Shown in pieces: positions 17,326 through 25,428 of a DNA stretch of 64,000 nt. The DNA comes from JALOOB01 sp040766655. Its GTDB lineage: Bacteria; Chloroflexota; Anaerolineae; CG2-30-64-16. The notes under the pieces are model-generated. The model made no database searches. It worked only from the letters and a program-made list of their open reading frames with translations, and was not told where the DNA came from. The DNA is taken from NCBI GenBank assembly GCA_040766655.1, contig JAXGQB010000010.1:1-64000 (forward strand), written 5' to 3'. The position numbers and the translations under genes were made by a program. How positions within the stretch are numbered: position 1 is the stretch's first letter; each line of letters starts with the position of its first letter.

Positions 17326-19161
17326 ATGTCTCTCAAGAAGTGGTCCGTCTTGCTCGGCGTCCTGATCATCGCCAGCATGGTCCTCACGGCTTGCCCGGCC
17401 CCTGCGCCGCAGGTCGTCGAGAAAGTGGTGACTCAGGTCGTTGAGAAAGAAGTCAAGGTCGTCGAGACCCAGGTGGTCGAGACGGTCAAAGAGGTCGAGA
17501 AGATCGTTGAGGTCGTCGCGACCGCCGTGCCGGAAGTCGAAGCCAAGTCCCTGCACCTGAACATGGGCCCCGGCGACATTCCGACGATCGATCCCGCGCT
17601 GGCAACCGATACGTCCTCGGTCCAGATCATCTGGCTGACCTTCGGCGGCGTGACCTTCCAGCATGAAGTGACCAACGAGGTCCAGCCTGGCATCGCCACC
17701 GAGTGGTCGGCATCGGATGATGGCCTGACCTACACCTTCAAGCTGCGCGACGACGTGCCGTGGGTCAAGTGGGACGGCACGCAGGTCTCCAAGGTGCAGG
17801 ACTGCGAAGGCAACGACCGCATGGTCAACGCCAACGATTTCGAGTACGGCATCCTGCGCACCCTGAAGCCGGACACCGCATCCGACTACGCGTACGTCCT
17901 GACGTTCGCGCTTGCGGGCGCGGGTGACTACAACACCGGCGTGGTCACCGACACTACGACCGTCGGCGTCAAGGCCGTCGATGCGACGACCCTCGAGCTG
18001 ACCTTCAACGAGCCCGCGGCCTACAACCTGGCCATCGCGGGCATGTGGATCGCCAATGCCCAGCCGAGCTGGCTGATCGACGGCGACGACTGCACCGAGG
18101 CCCGCGGCGACAAGTGGACCGAGACCGGCTTCTTCCAGGGGTACGGCCCGTATACCCTGAAGGAATGGATCCACGACTCCCAGATCACCCTGGTGAAGAA
18201 CCCGTTCTGGCCGGGCAGCGATGCGATCCCGCAGGCCAAGATCGAGGAGATCACCTGGTACATGCTCGACGAGGTCCCGGCCTTCTCCATGTACGAGGCA
18301 GGCGAGCTGGATGCGGCTGCCGTGCCGTCGGCCGACATCGACCGCGTGAAGGCCGATCCGACGCTCTCCTCGGAGCTGGTGATCGCCCCGAACTTCTGCA
18401 CCTACTACTACGGCTTCAACAACAAGGCGCCGTTCGTGGATGACGCCCGCGTCCGCCGTGCGCTCTCGCAGTCGATCGACCGCCAGAGCCTGATCGACAA
18501 CGTGCTCAAGGGCGGCCAGCAGCCGGCCCAGTGGTTCTCCCGGCCCGGCCTCGGCGCCGCGCCGACCATGGATTCGCATCCCGACCTGGGCATTAAGTAC
18601 GATGTCGAGGCCGCGAAGGCCGATCTGCAGTCCTACCTGGACGAGAAGGGCCTGACCATCGATCAGCTCGACATCACCCTGATGTTCAATACCTCTTCCG
18701 GCCATCAGCAGATCGCCGAGGCGATCCAGCAGATGTGGAAGGACAACCTGGGCGTGGACATCAAGCTGGCCAACCAGGAATGGGCCGTCTATCTGGATAC
18801 GATCAAGGACCCGGTTGCCACCCCGCAGATCTACCGCCTGGGCTGGTGCTCTGACTACCCGGATGCGAACAACTTCATCCGTGAGGTGTTCGCCAAGGGC
18901 GGCTCCGCGAACCCGGCCGAGGGCGGCGGCGTGAACTACGACAGCGCGGCCTTCGAAGAGATGGTCGTTGCGGCAGCCCGCGAGCAGGACCCGGCCAAGC
19001 GCCTCGAGATGTACGCCGAGGTCGAGGAACTCTTCGTGGACACCGATGCTGTGATCGCGCCGATCTACTGGTACACCCGCGTGACGGTGACCAAGCCGAA
19101 CGTGGAACGCACCTTCGGCTCGGGCGGCCAGGAATCCATCAACAAGTGGGACATCAAGTAG
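17326..19161 (+). CDS. Peptide-binding lipoprotein, family 5, canonical order (SBP3)
   Basis: A 611-residue lipoprotein with ATG 17326 behind TAGGAGGAG. Signal peptide, lipobox LTAC (Cys23), then a Val/Glu/Lys linker nearly identical to that of SBP1. Unlike SBP1 and SBP2, the family-5 domain is in normal order: LNMGPGDIPTIDPALATD at the start, GIATEWSASDDGLTYTFKLRDDV, later FFQGYGPYTLKEW, MYEAGELDAAAV, then DARVRRALSQSIDRQSLIDNV and a C-terminal region ending YTRVTVTKPNV. It probably captures peptides for the DppBCDF proteins encoded around it. Confidence 0.95.
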   Translation: MSLKKWSVLLGVLIIASMVLTACPAPAPQVVEKVVTQVVEKEVKVVETQVVETVKEVEKIVEVVATAVPEVEAKSLHLNMGPGDIPTIDPALATDTSSVQIIWLTFGGVTFQHEVTNEVQPGIATEWSASDDGLTYTFKLRDDVPWVKWDGTQVSKVQDCEGNDRMVNANDFEYGILRTLKPDTASDYAYVLTFALAGAGDYNTGVVTDTTTVGVKAVDATTLELTFNEPAAYNLAIAGMWIANAQPSWLIDGDDCTEARGDKWTETGFFQGYGPYTLKEWIHDSQITLVKNPFWPGSDAIPQAKIEEITWYMLDEVPAFSMYEAGELDAAAVPSADIDRVKADPTLSSELVIAPNFCTYYYGFNNKAPFVDDARVRRALSQSIDRQSLIDNVLKGGQQPAQWFSRPGLGAAPTMDSHPDLGIKYDVEAAKADLQSYLDEKGLTIDQLDITLMFNTSSGHQQIAEAIQQMWKDNLGVDIKLANQEWAVYLDTIKDPVATPQIYRLGWCSDYPDANNFIREVFAKGGSANPAEGGGVNYDSAAFEEMVVAAAREQDPAKRLEMYAEVEELFVDTDAVIAPIYWYTRVTVTKPNVERTFGSGGQESINKWDIK

Positions 19162-19183
19162 CCAGCGCTGCGTGATGTATCGG

Positions 19184-19215
19184 GGTGGAGAAGGCCGATT
19201 AGCGCCTTCTCCACC
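19184..19215 (+). promoter_or_regulatory. Intercistronic hairpin 1 after SBP3
   Basis: A perfect 12-bp stem (GGTGGAGAAGGC and its complement) with an 8-base loop, 23 bases after the binding-protein stop. It probably stabilises the upstream mRNA or attenuates transcription. Confidence 0.55.
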
Positions 19216-19229
19216 GTCGCAAACAACCC

Positions 19230-19262
19230 TGGGCGCCTGAGCATGCTTCGTGCAGGCGCCCA
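19230..19262 (+). terminator. Terminator-like hairpin 2 after SBP3
   Basis: A perfect 10-bp GC-rich stem (TGGGCGCCTG and its complement) followed by CTTTT. It lies between the binding-protein and permease genes. A partial terminator here would give excess binding protein over permease, as is common in such operons. Confidence 0.5.
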
Positions 19263-19319
19263 CTTTTCACTGAGGGAACGGTCATCCCGGCCGTCTGACC
19301 TGTCTGGGAGGTGGCAACA

Positions 19320-20378
19320 ATGACCCAGTATATCATCCGCCGCATGTTCTGGAATGCGCTGGTGATCGTGGTGATTTCCATGATCACGTTTCTCCTGATG
19401 CACGCTGTTCCCGGCGGCCCGTTCGACAAAGAGAAGGCGCTGCCCCAGGAGATCATCGACAACCTGAACAAGCGCTATCACCTGGACGAGCCCCTCTACC
19501 AGCAGTATGCACGTTACGTGGGCGAGATTTTGGTGCCGAGCATCTCCACCGTAAAGCCGGGCACGTCGCTGTTGGACGACGCGCTGATCAACATCCCGGT
19601 CGGCGAGGGCAAGTGGCTCAAGTGGATGAACTTCGGCCCATCTTATAAATCGCGCAGCCGCACGGTCAACGATATCTTCCGCGATCAACTGCCCATCTCC
19701 GCGCAGCTGGGCCTGATGGCCCTGACGGTGGCGCTGCTCATCGGCATGCCGCTGGGCATCCTGGCCGCGTTGAAGCAGAACACGGTGTACGACTACCTGG
19801 CGATGAGCGTCGCGATCTTCGGCGTGTCAGTGCCGGTGATCGTGCTCGGCCCCATCCTGGTGTGGATTTTTGGGGTGGCCCTCCAGTGGCTGCCGCCCAC
19901 CGGCTGGGGCGCGAAACCGCCGTACATCCTGGGCTTCCTGCCGCGGCCGCCGTACACGACGTTCTTCCAGCATGCCATCATGCCAGCGGTGGCCCTGGGG
20001 CTGGCCAGCTCGGCCATCATCGCCCGCCTGACCCGCGCCAGCCTGCTGCAGGTCACCCGCGAGGATTACATCCGGACCGCGCGCGCGAAGGGTCTGCAGG
20101 AGCGCACGGTCATCACGCGCCATGCGCTGCGCAACTCCCTGATCCCGGTCGTGACGATCCTGGGCCCCATGTTCGCCGGGCTGCTGACCGGCACCTTCGT
20201 GACCGAGATGATCTTCGGCATTCCGGGCATGGGCAAGTATTTCGTGACCAGCATCACCAACCGCGACTACCCGGTCATCATGGGCACCATCCTGCTCTAC
20301 GCCCTCTTCCTGGTGCTTGCCAACCTGGTGGTCGACATCATGTACGCATTTCTTGACCCACGTATCCGGTATACGTGA
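19320..20378 (+). CDS. Dipeptide/oligopeptide ABC permease DppB/OppB
   Basis: A 352-residue permease: N-terminal TM helix (QYIIRRMFWNALVIVVISMITF), the family's PGGPFD motif, a first external loop, then five TM helices. The EAA loop is visible as DYIRTARAKGLQERTVITRHALRNSL, followed by GTFVTEMIFGIPGMGKYF and a C-terminal DIMYAFLDPRIRYT. ATG 19320 follows GGGAGGTG at good spacing; a GTG three codons earlier overlaps that site and is less likely. Confidence 0.95.
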   Translation: MTQYIIRRMFWNALVIVVISMITFLLMHAVPGGPFDKEKALPQEIIDNLNKRYHLDEPLYQQYARYVGEILVPSISTVKPGTSLLDDALINIPVGEGKWLKWMNFGPSYKSRSRTVNDIFRDQLPISAQLGLMALTVALLIGMPLGILAALKQNTVYDYLAMSVAIFGVSVPVIVLGPILVWIFGVALQWLPPTGWGAKPPYILGFLPRPPYTTFFQHAIMPAVALGLASSAIIARLTRASLLQVTREDYIRTARAKGLQERTVITRHALRNSLIPVVTILGPMFAGLLTGTFVTEMIFGIPGMGKYFVTSITNRDYPVIMGTILLYALFLVLANLVVDIMYAFLDPRIRYT

Positions 20379-20392
20379 TGGTGGAGGAGAAC

Positions 20393-21418
20393 ATGGCTGC
20401 AGAAAGCCAGGCCAAGACAACGCCGATCATCGATGAGGACCCTGCTGCACGCAGGAGCAGGAGCCTGTGGCGCGACGCGGCGCGGCGCCTGTTCCGCAAC
20501 AAGGCTGCCATCATGGGGCTGAGCATCATCGCTCTGCTTCTGTTGGCTGCGGTATTCGCGCCCGTGGTTGCGCCGCAGAATTTCGCGCAGCAGAAGCTCG
20601 TGGACAACAACAAGGTGCCGGAGTGGATGTTGTCGGTGTTCCCCTCCATGAAGCCCTACGCCAAGATCAGCACGGATTATCCGTTCGGCGCGGACTACGT
20701 GGGGCGTGACCTGCTCAGCCGCATCATCTACGGCGCGCGCGTCTCCCTGACGGTGGCGCTGATCGCACCTTTGTTGAGCCTGCTCATCGGCGTGGTCTTT
20801 GGGTCCATTTCCGGCTACGTGGGGGGCCGGGTCGACAATCTCATGATGCGAGTTGTCGATGTGCTCTATGGGTTCCCCAGCCTGCTGTTCATCATCCTGA
20901 TGATGGCGTTCTTCCGCGGGACGACGACTAAGCTCGAGCCTGGGACTATATCGTACGCGTTAAGCCAGGCCGACGCGAAGCTGGGCGGCCTGCTCTTCAT
21001 CTTCGTCGGCATCGGGCTGACCGCGTGGGAGACGATGGCGCGCCTGACGCGCGGGCAGGTGCTCTCGGTGCGCCAGAAGGAGTACATCGAGGCCGCGCGG
21101 ACCATCGGCACCAAAGACCTCCGCATCATGTTCAAGCATATCCTGCCCAACATCTTGGGTCCGTTGGTCGTCGCGGAGACATTGGCTATTCCGGGGTACA
21201 TCACGACCGAGGCGTTTCTGTCGTTCATCGGCCTGGGCGTGAACCCGCCGACGCCGTCGTGGGGGTCCATGATCTCGGACGGCTCGCGGGTGGTGCGCAC
21301 TTATCCGAACCAGACCGTCCTGCCCGCGTTGGCGTTGGCGATCACCATGTTCGCCTTCAACTTCCTGGGCGACGGTCTGCGGGATGCACTCGATCCGAGG
21401 TTGGCCGGGACCGAATAG
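20393..21418 (+). CDS. Dipeptide/oligopeptide ABC permease DppC/OppC
   Basis: A 341-residue permease. TM1 (AAIMGLSIIALLLLAAVFAPVV) is followed by the normal-length loop and FGADYVGRDLLSRIIYGARVSL, then five TM helices with the EAA loop KEYIEAARTIGTKDLRIMFKH and EAFLSFIGLGVNPPTPSWG. Several in-frame starts exist near the DppB stop. ATG 20393 is chosen because GGAGGAG lies just upstream; the alternatives at 20375 and 20378 have no clear site. Last gene of ABC operon 2. Confidence 0.94.
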   Translation: MAAESQAKTTPIIDEDPAARRSRSLWRDAARRLFRNKAAIMGLSIIALLLLAAVFAPVVAPQNFAQQKLVDNNKVPEWMLSVFPSMKPYAKISTDYPFGADYVGRDLLSRIIYGARVSLTVALIAPLLSLLIGVVFGSISGYVGGRVDNLMMRVVDVLYGFPSLLFIILMMAFFRGTTTKLEPGTISYALSQADAKLGGLLFIFVGIGLTAWETMARLTRGQVLSVRQKEYIEAARTIGTKDLRIMFKHILPNILGPLVVAETLAIPGYITTEAFLSFIGLGVNPPTPSWGSMISDGSRVVRTYPNQTVLPALALAITMFAFNFLGDGLRDALDPRLAGTE

Positions 21419-21464
21419 GCCCTACAGGGCCGCCCTGGCAGGACTGAATGTAGCCGGGAACGAG

Positions 21465-21507
21465 CATCCTGAGCGGAGCGACCGCAGGGAGCGCAGTCGA
21501 AGGATGC
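21465..21507. repeat. Imperfect inverted repeat after ABC operon 2
   Basis: GCATCCTGAGCG and a downstream AAGGATGC flank a GAGCG-rich centre. It may form a long imperfect hairpin and resembles dispersed intergenic repeats of other bacteria. Only one copy was noticed in this window. Confidence 0.35.
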
Positions 21508-21517
21508 GGCCACCCAC

Positions 21518-21546
21518 AAGGACCGGGGGTCACCCCCCGGTCCTTT
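21518..21546. terminator. Bidirectional terminator
   Basis: AAGGACCGGGGG pairs with CCCCCGGTCCTTT across a short loop. It lies between the convergent ends of the DppC and anti-sigma genes, where a shared terminator is expected. Confidence 0.7.
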
Positions 21547-21596
21547 GCGTTAATCGACTGCTGGCCGGCGCGCAGCACCAGGGGCGTGGCGCCGGT

Positions 21597-22619
21597 TTAC
21601 CGCCCGGTAGTGCGCAGGAATCGCCGCAGGGAGTCCCACGGCTCGCCATCGGCCGCGAGCGCGCGATCGCCGTCATCACCATCGGGCGTGCCCGTTGGCT
21701 CGGGTGTCTCCGGCGGCTCGGGTGTCTCACCTGGCTGAGCCGTCGCCGAGGGCTGCGGCGTCACCGTCTCGGTGGAGGGTGCCTCGGGCGTCCCGGTCTC
21801 CGTGGGGACGGGGATGATCGTCGCGGGCGGCCGCGGCGGCGTGCCCGTCTTGGTCGCACCCGGCACAGGCGTGTTGGTCGGGCTGGGCACGGGCGTGGCC
21901 GTCGGGACTTCCGTGGCTGTCGGCGTGGCGGTATCGCGCGGCTCGGGCGGCCTGGGCTCATTCGTGGGCGGCAGCGTGGCCGTCGGTGTGATGGTGCTCG
22001 TCGGCGACGGAATTGCGGTTGGCGTGGACGTGCGGGTTCGTGTGGCGGTGGCAGTGGCTGGCCCACCCATCGGCGGCAGGCCGACCGATGTGGCCGTGCT
22101 GGTGCCGTGCGCGCCTTCGATCTTCTCCATCTCGATCTCCAGCGGCGGCTGCCCGGTCTCCCAGCCCGCGGTGGGCCGCACCGTGGCGGTCGGCGGAAGG
22201 GTCGCCGGTGATGTGGCCGGGGTGAGCGACGGCGCTGTTACAATCGAGGTCGCTGCCGGCCGGAGCGTCTGGATCGGCCCAGCGCCGGGCCACGCGAGCA
22301 GCGCTACCGCTGCCAGGAGCAGCAGGCCGAGCGCCGCGCCGAGCTGGCGCCACAGGGCCGGGAACGCGCGGCGCGGCGCCTGCCTCTCACGCAGCGCGGC
22401 ATGCAAGCGTTCCCGGCCGCGCACCCGGCCCGACATGGAGAGGAGCGGCCACGGCTCGCCGCGCAGGCGAGCGGCCGTCTCCAGGAGCGGCGCCAGCTCA
22501 GGGGCGTACGCCTCATAACGATCCAGGATCGCAGGCAGATCGAGGCCTGCCTCAAGGTCCTCGAGAGCCCGGGCGAGAGCTTCGTCGAGATCGCGCGGTG
22601 GGTGGACAGGAGGCGTCAT
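21597..22619 (-). CDS. Probable membrane anti-sigma factor with Thr/Pro stalk
   Basis: 340 residues. The N-terminal cytoplasmic part (about 1-90) contains an amphipathic DLPAILDRYEAYAPELAPLLETAARL stretch, typical of short regulatory proteins encoded after ECF sigma genes. One TM helix follows (about 92-111). The remaining 225 residues are extracytoplasmic, low-complexity and rich in Thr, Pro and Ala (for example TPTATEVPTATPVPSPT), like a cell-wall-spanning stalk. There is no classical zinc-binding HxxxCxxC motif. The start overlaps the sigma-factor stop by 4 bases (ATGA), which supports a sigma/anti-sigma pair. The low-complexity tail has no recognisable sensor domain. Confidence 0.75.
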   Translation of the reverse strand: MTPPVHPPRDLDEALARALEDLEAGLDLPAILDRYEAYAPELAPLLETAARLRGEPWPLLSMSGRVRGRERLHAALRERQAPRRAFPALWRQLGAALGLLLLAAVALLAWPGAGPIQTLRPAATSIVTAPSLTPATSPATLPPTATVRPTAGWETGQPPLEIEMEKIEGAHGTSTATSVGLPPMGGPATATATRTRTSTPTAIPSPTSTITPTATLPPTNEPRPPEPRDTATPTATEVPTATPVPSPTNTPVPGATKTGTPPRPPATIIPVPTETGTPEAPSTETVTPQPSATAQPGETPEPPETPEPTGTPDGDDGDRALAADGEPWDSLRRFLRTTGR

Positions 22620-23194
22620 TGCGGGTTCTCTCCTGTCAGAATTCGCCGAAGGTTGGCGATGGCCCGATGCTGCAGTGCCTTGATCGCTCCTGTCGACTTC
22701 CCCATGATCGCCGCCACCTCAAGCACGCTGTACTCGTCCCCGAATCGGTATCGTAGGACCGCCTGCTGATCCTCGCCCAGTTTCTCCAACGCAGCCACCA
22801 GCTCTCCCCTGTTCTCTGCCATGGCCGTCTGGGCAAATGGCTCTGGCCGCTGGTCCGCCAGGTGTGGCTGGTCATCGATATCCTGGTGGTTGCGGTGCTT
22901 CTGTTTGCGATATTGATCCGTCAGCAGGTTGCCCGCCACGCGATAGATGAACGCTGAGAACGACGCGACCGGGCGTGCCCGGTTGACCTTGAAGCGCGGC
23001 AGGGTCTTCAGCAGCCGGACGAAGACGTCGGCCGTCAGGTCCTCCGCGAGTTCACGCTGTCCCAGGCGCGCGAACAGATAGCGGAACACCCTGTCTGCGT
23101 AAAGATTGTAGAGCCGATCGTAGGCTGCTGGCTCGCCTCGCCGCGCTGCATCGAGCAGGGCGACCATGTCAGCATCGCTGCAGACGTCTTGCAT
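22616..23194 (-). CDS. ECF-type RNA polymerase sigma factor
   Basis: A 192-residue sigma-70 family member with only regions 2 and 4. Region 2: YDRLYNLYADRVFRYLFARLG, ELAEDLTADVFVRLLKTLPRF, and SAFIYRVAGNLLTDQYRK for -10 recognition. Region 4: VLRYRFGDEYSVLEVAAIMGKSTGAIKALQHRAIANLRRIL, a helix-turn-helix. It likely directs transcription when released by the co-encoded membrane protein downstream. The ribosome-binding site is weak. It lies 42 bases after the next upstream gene on the same strand, so co-transcription with that pair is possible. Confidence 0.93.
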   Translation of the reverse strand: MQDVCSDADMVALLDAARRGEPAAYDRLYNLYADRVFRYLFARLGQRELAEDLTADVFVRLLKTLPRFKVNRARPVASFSAFIYRVAGNLLTDQYRKQKHRNHQDIDDQPHLADQRPEPFAQTAMAENRGELVAALEKLGEDQQAVLRYRFGDEYSVLEVAAIMGKSTGAIKALQHRAIANLRRILTGENPQ

Positions 23195-23236
23195 CGGTTC
23201 TCGCTTAAAAAACGTGCGGGGTTAACAAAAGATACG

Positions 23237-24565
23237 TTATTGGCCGCCCATTCCGCTCATGTAACGCTCGATCTCGGGCACGGCCTCCAGCCTCTCCTGG
23301 AAGAAGTTGTTGACGACGTTGATGACGCGCTGGCGTGCCGCATAGCACTCGCCGCTGATCGCCTGGCCGGTCTTCTGGCGCGCGATCTGGTCGCGCAGGA
23401 CGAGCAACTGCTTGACGATCTCGCTCTCGGCCGCGCCTTCGGTGACGCTCACGACGTCCATGATCAGCCCGTCGGCCTGCGCCGACACCTGATCTACCGA
23501 CATGGGCAGGTCGGGATCGCACGCCTCGTCGAGTGCACGCAGCAGGGACCAGACCTGGTAGAGCAGGGTCGTCGGCTCGTCGAACAACTCGCGCACGAAC
23601 GCGGCCTCCGCGTGGCGTCCGGTCAGGCGGAAGACGTTGTACATCCGCTTGGCGGCCTTGCCGTAATTGAGGTCTTTGCCCAGGTACTTCTTGACCTCGC
23701 CCTCCATCAGCGCGACGTACTCCTCCAGGGAGTCGGCCGACACGTGGCGGACCACCTTGGAGAAGACGGGGATCGAGTCCGCGTCCAGATAGACCTCCTG
23801 AAAGTACGGGTCCAGGTAGCCGTCCAGCGGGATGACGTCCCCGTCCGGCGCCTCCCAGGTGGCGTCGATCACGTTCGAGGCCTTGGCCAGCTTCCCGCGC
23901 ACCGGGTCCGCGACGAGCCAGTCCATCTTGAGCCAGCCCGGATCCGCCGCGACCTCGTCCCATGTCAGGGTCACGGGCGTGCCGTCGTCGCGCATCGCGT
24001 GGATCGCGCCGGCCTGGATGTCGGCGGGCGTCCACGCGATCGAGTCGCCCGCCTTGTAGTGCCAGCGCCGCGCGGTGACATCGTAGGGCACCGATCCGAA
24101 ACGCACTTCGACGAGCTGGAAGTTCTGCCCCTTGAGCGTCTCCAGGGCCTTGGCGAGGATGACCCGGGCCAGGATCCGGCACGCCTCTTCGCGGGTGGCG
24201 GCCTTGATGTTCACGCGCTCGAAGTAGTCGCAATCGCCGGGATATGCCTGGATGCGGGACTGTGCGGACGAGCCGGACAGGGCCAGGGCGGTCTCGACCT
24301 GCCCCGGGATGTCCCTGATCTCGACCAGTCGGCCGATGTGGCGATAGTAGGTCAGCTCTTCCGGGCTGAAGTCGAGCATGACGAGCTTGTGGCCGAAGAC
24401 GCCGGCCTCGTTGTCGATCTCGACATCGTCCTGCGCCTGCCAGACGGCCATCTGGGCCATCCACTGCAGCGCTTCTTCCTCGTCCAACTCGACGCCCAGG
24501 CGCCGGGCCGATTCGATGATGACCGCCAGTTGGGCCTCTGCGGAGGTGTCGGGCTCTTGACTCAT
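23237..24565 (-). CDS. Unknown 442-residue protein, possibly nucleotidyltransferase-like
   Basis: Not assigned to a family. The protein is soluble, with no signal or TM segment. ATG 24565 follows GGAGATGCACC and overlaps the upstream exonuclease stop (ATGA), so the two are translationally coupled. Residues about 93-115 read LALSGSSAQSRIQAYPGDCDYF. This fits the loose nucleotidyltransferase pattern of Gly-Ser followed 10-12 residues later by Asp-x-Asp. The central region is rich in Trp and acidic residues (WHYKAGDSIAWTPADIQAG, DGYLDPYFQEVYLD), and the C-terminal third is helical with NYGKAAKRMYNVFRLTGR. Alternative: an unrelated fold with a chance motif. The exonuclease partner suggests a nucleic-acid substrate. 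Confidence 0.6.
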   Translation of the reverse strand: MSQEPDTSAEAQLAVIIESARRLGVELDEEEALQWMAQMAVWQAQDDVEIDNEAGVFGHKLVMLDFSPEELTYYRHIGRLVEIRDIPGQVETALALSGSSAQSRIQAYPGDCDYFERVNIKAATREEACRILARVILAKALETLKGQNFQLVEVRFGSVPYDVTARRWHYKAGDSIAWTPADIQAGAIHAMRDDGTPVTLTWDEVAADPGWLKMDWLVADPVRGKLAKASNVIDATWEAPDGDVIPLDGYLDPYFQEVYLDADSIPVFSKVVRHVSADSLEEYVALMEGEVKKYLGKDLNYGKAAKRMYNVFRLTGRHAEAAFVRELFDEPTTLLYQVWSLLRALDEACDPDLPMSVDQVSAQADGLIMDVVSVTEGAAESEIVKQLLVLRDQIARQKTGQAISGECYAARQRVINVVNNFFQERLEAVPEIERYMSGMGGQ

Positions 24566-25152
24566 GGTGCATCTCCGTTGCCCGGCGCGGGGGGATGGTT
24601 GAGCGCCGGGGGTTGCTCTGCGAGCAGGGCACGCATCAGCGCCGCCTGATCGACGGCATCGGCCAATGCGTTGTGGCTGAGCGCTGGCGCTCCGCCGTAA
24701 CGAGCTACGATGTGTCTCAGCGACGTCTCGGACCACTGCGCGCCCGTCCGGCCCGCATAGAAGGCCTTGATGTCGAGTGCGCTGTGGCCGAAAGGATTGT
24801 AGCCAAGGTAGCGATGGAAGTAGTCGTTTGCGAACATCCAGTCGAACGCCGCGTTCATGCCTACGAAGACGGGTCGTGAGCCGGGGGGACAGGCGGACTG
24901 CACCCACTTTGCGAACTGCAGCATGGCTTCGGCCGGCGCGAGGCCGTGTGCGAGAAGCCCTTGCATCGACAGGCCGCTGATGGCGAGCGCGTGCGGGTCG
25001 ACGTCCGGCGTCAGCGGTTGGAGCTCAGCGTAGAAGGTAATTGTGGGATCTGCCACGAGGCACGCGCCGATGGCGAGCATCGAGAAGCGACCGGGGTAGG
25101 GGCCGGCCGTCTCAACATCGACCGAGATGAGCAGGTCCGAGTTATCTTGCAT
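24562..25152 (-). CDS. DEDDh-type 3'-5' exonuclease (DnaQ/RNase T-like)
   Basis: 196 residues with the DEDDh exonuclease motifs in order: Exo I as ISVDVETAG (DxE, about residues 9-17), Exo II as NAAFDW (about 99-104), Exo III as HNALADAVDQA (catalytic His and Asp). The length matches stand-alone DnaQ-like exonucleases such as RNase T or oligoribonuclease-type proteins. The substrate (DNA or RNA ends) cannot be told. The last 20 residues are Pro-rich. ATG 25152 follows AAGGACA. First gene of a coupled pair with the 442-residue unknown protein. Confidence 0.88.
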   Translation of the reverse strand: MQDNSDLLISVDVETAGPYPGRFSMLAIGACLVADPTITFYAELQPLTPDVDPHALAISGLSMQGLLAHGLAPAEAMLQFAKWVQSACPPGSRPVFVGMNAAFDWMFANDYFHRYLGYNPFGHSALDIKAFYAGRTGAQWSETSLRHIVARYGGAPALSHNALADAVDQAALMRALLAEQPPALNHPPAPGNGDAP

Positions 25153-25244
25153 TGTGTCCTTGCCTGGCTTCGCGCCAAGGGGGCATTATAACCCGCAATG
25201 CCGCGATCGGACAAGCGAGGAAAGTTGGGACGAGGGTTGAGTCC

Positions 25245-25377
25245 AGGTGCCCGGCACCTCCGAGGTGCCGGGCACCTAACCGCGCGGGCGTATCATGGTG
25301 GCCAGGCGCCGGGCACCTACATTCACGAGTGACTCGCGTCATCCAGGTGCCGGGCACTTGCGAAGTGCCCGGCACCT
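25245..25377. repeat. Family A palindrome cluster
   Basis: One full palindrome at 25245-25277, a half copy at 25304-25318 and a second full palindrome at 25345-25377. Short open frames across them are repeat artefacts. The cluster fills the gap between the exonuclease start and the stop of the FAD oxidoreductase gene upstream on the same strand. Confidence 0.85.
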
Positions 25378-25428
25378 AAATCCCCGCGTGTATCGTGTCG
25401 TCCGGGCGGCCTGCACCTGAGAAGAGAC

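Noticed and set aside
21772..22518. A Gly/Val-rich 248-codon plus-strand frame
   Set aside because: Antisense of the Thr/Pro-rich stalk of the anti-sigma gene; its low complexity mirrors that repeat.
25245..25377. Spaced repeats that could be taken for a CRISPR array
   Set aside because: The units are palindromes of varying arm order with irregular spacing, the same unit is dispersed elsewhere, and no cas gene is present.
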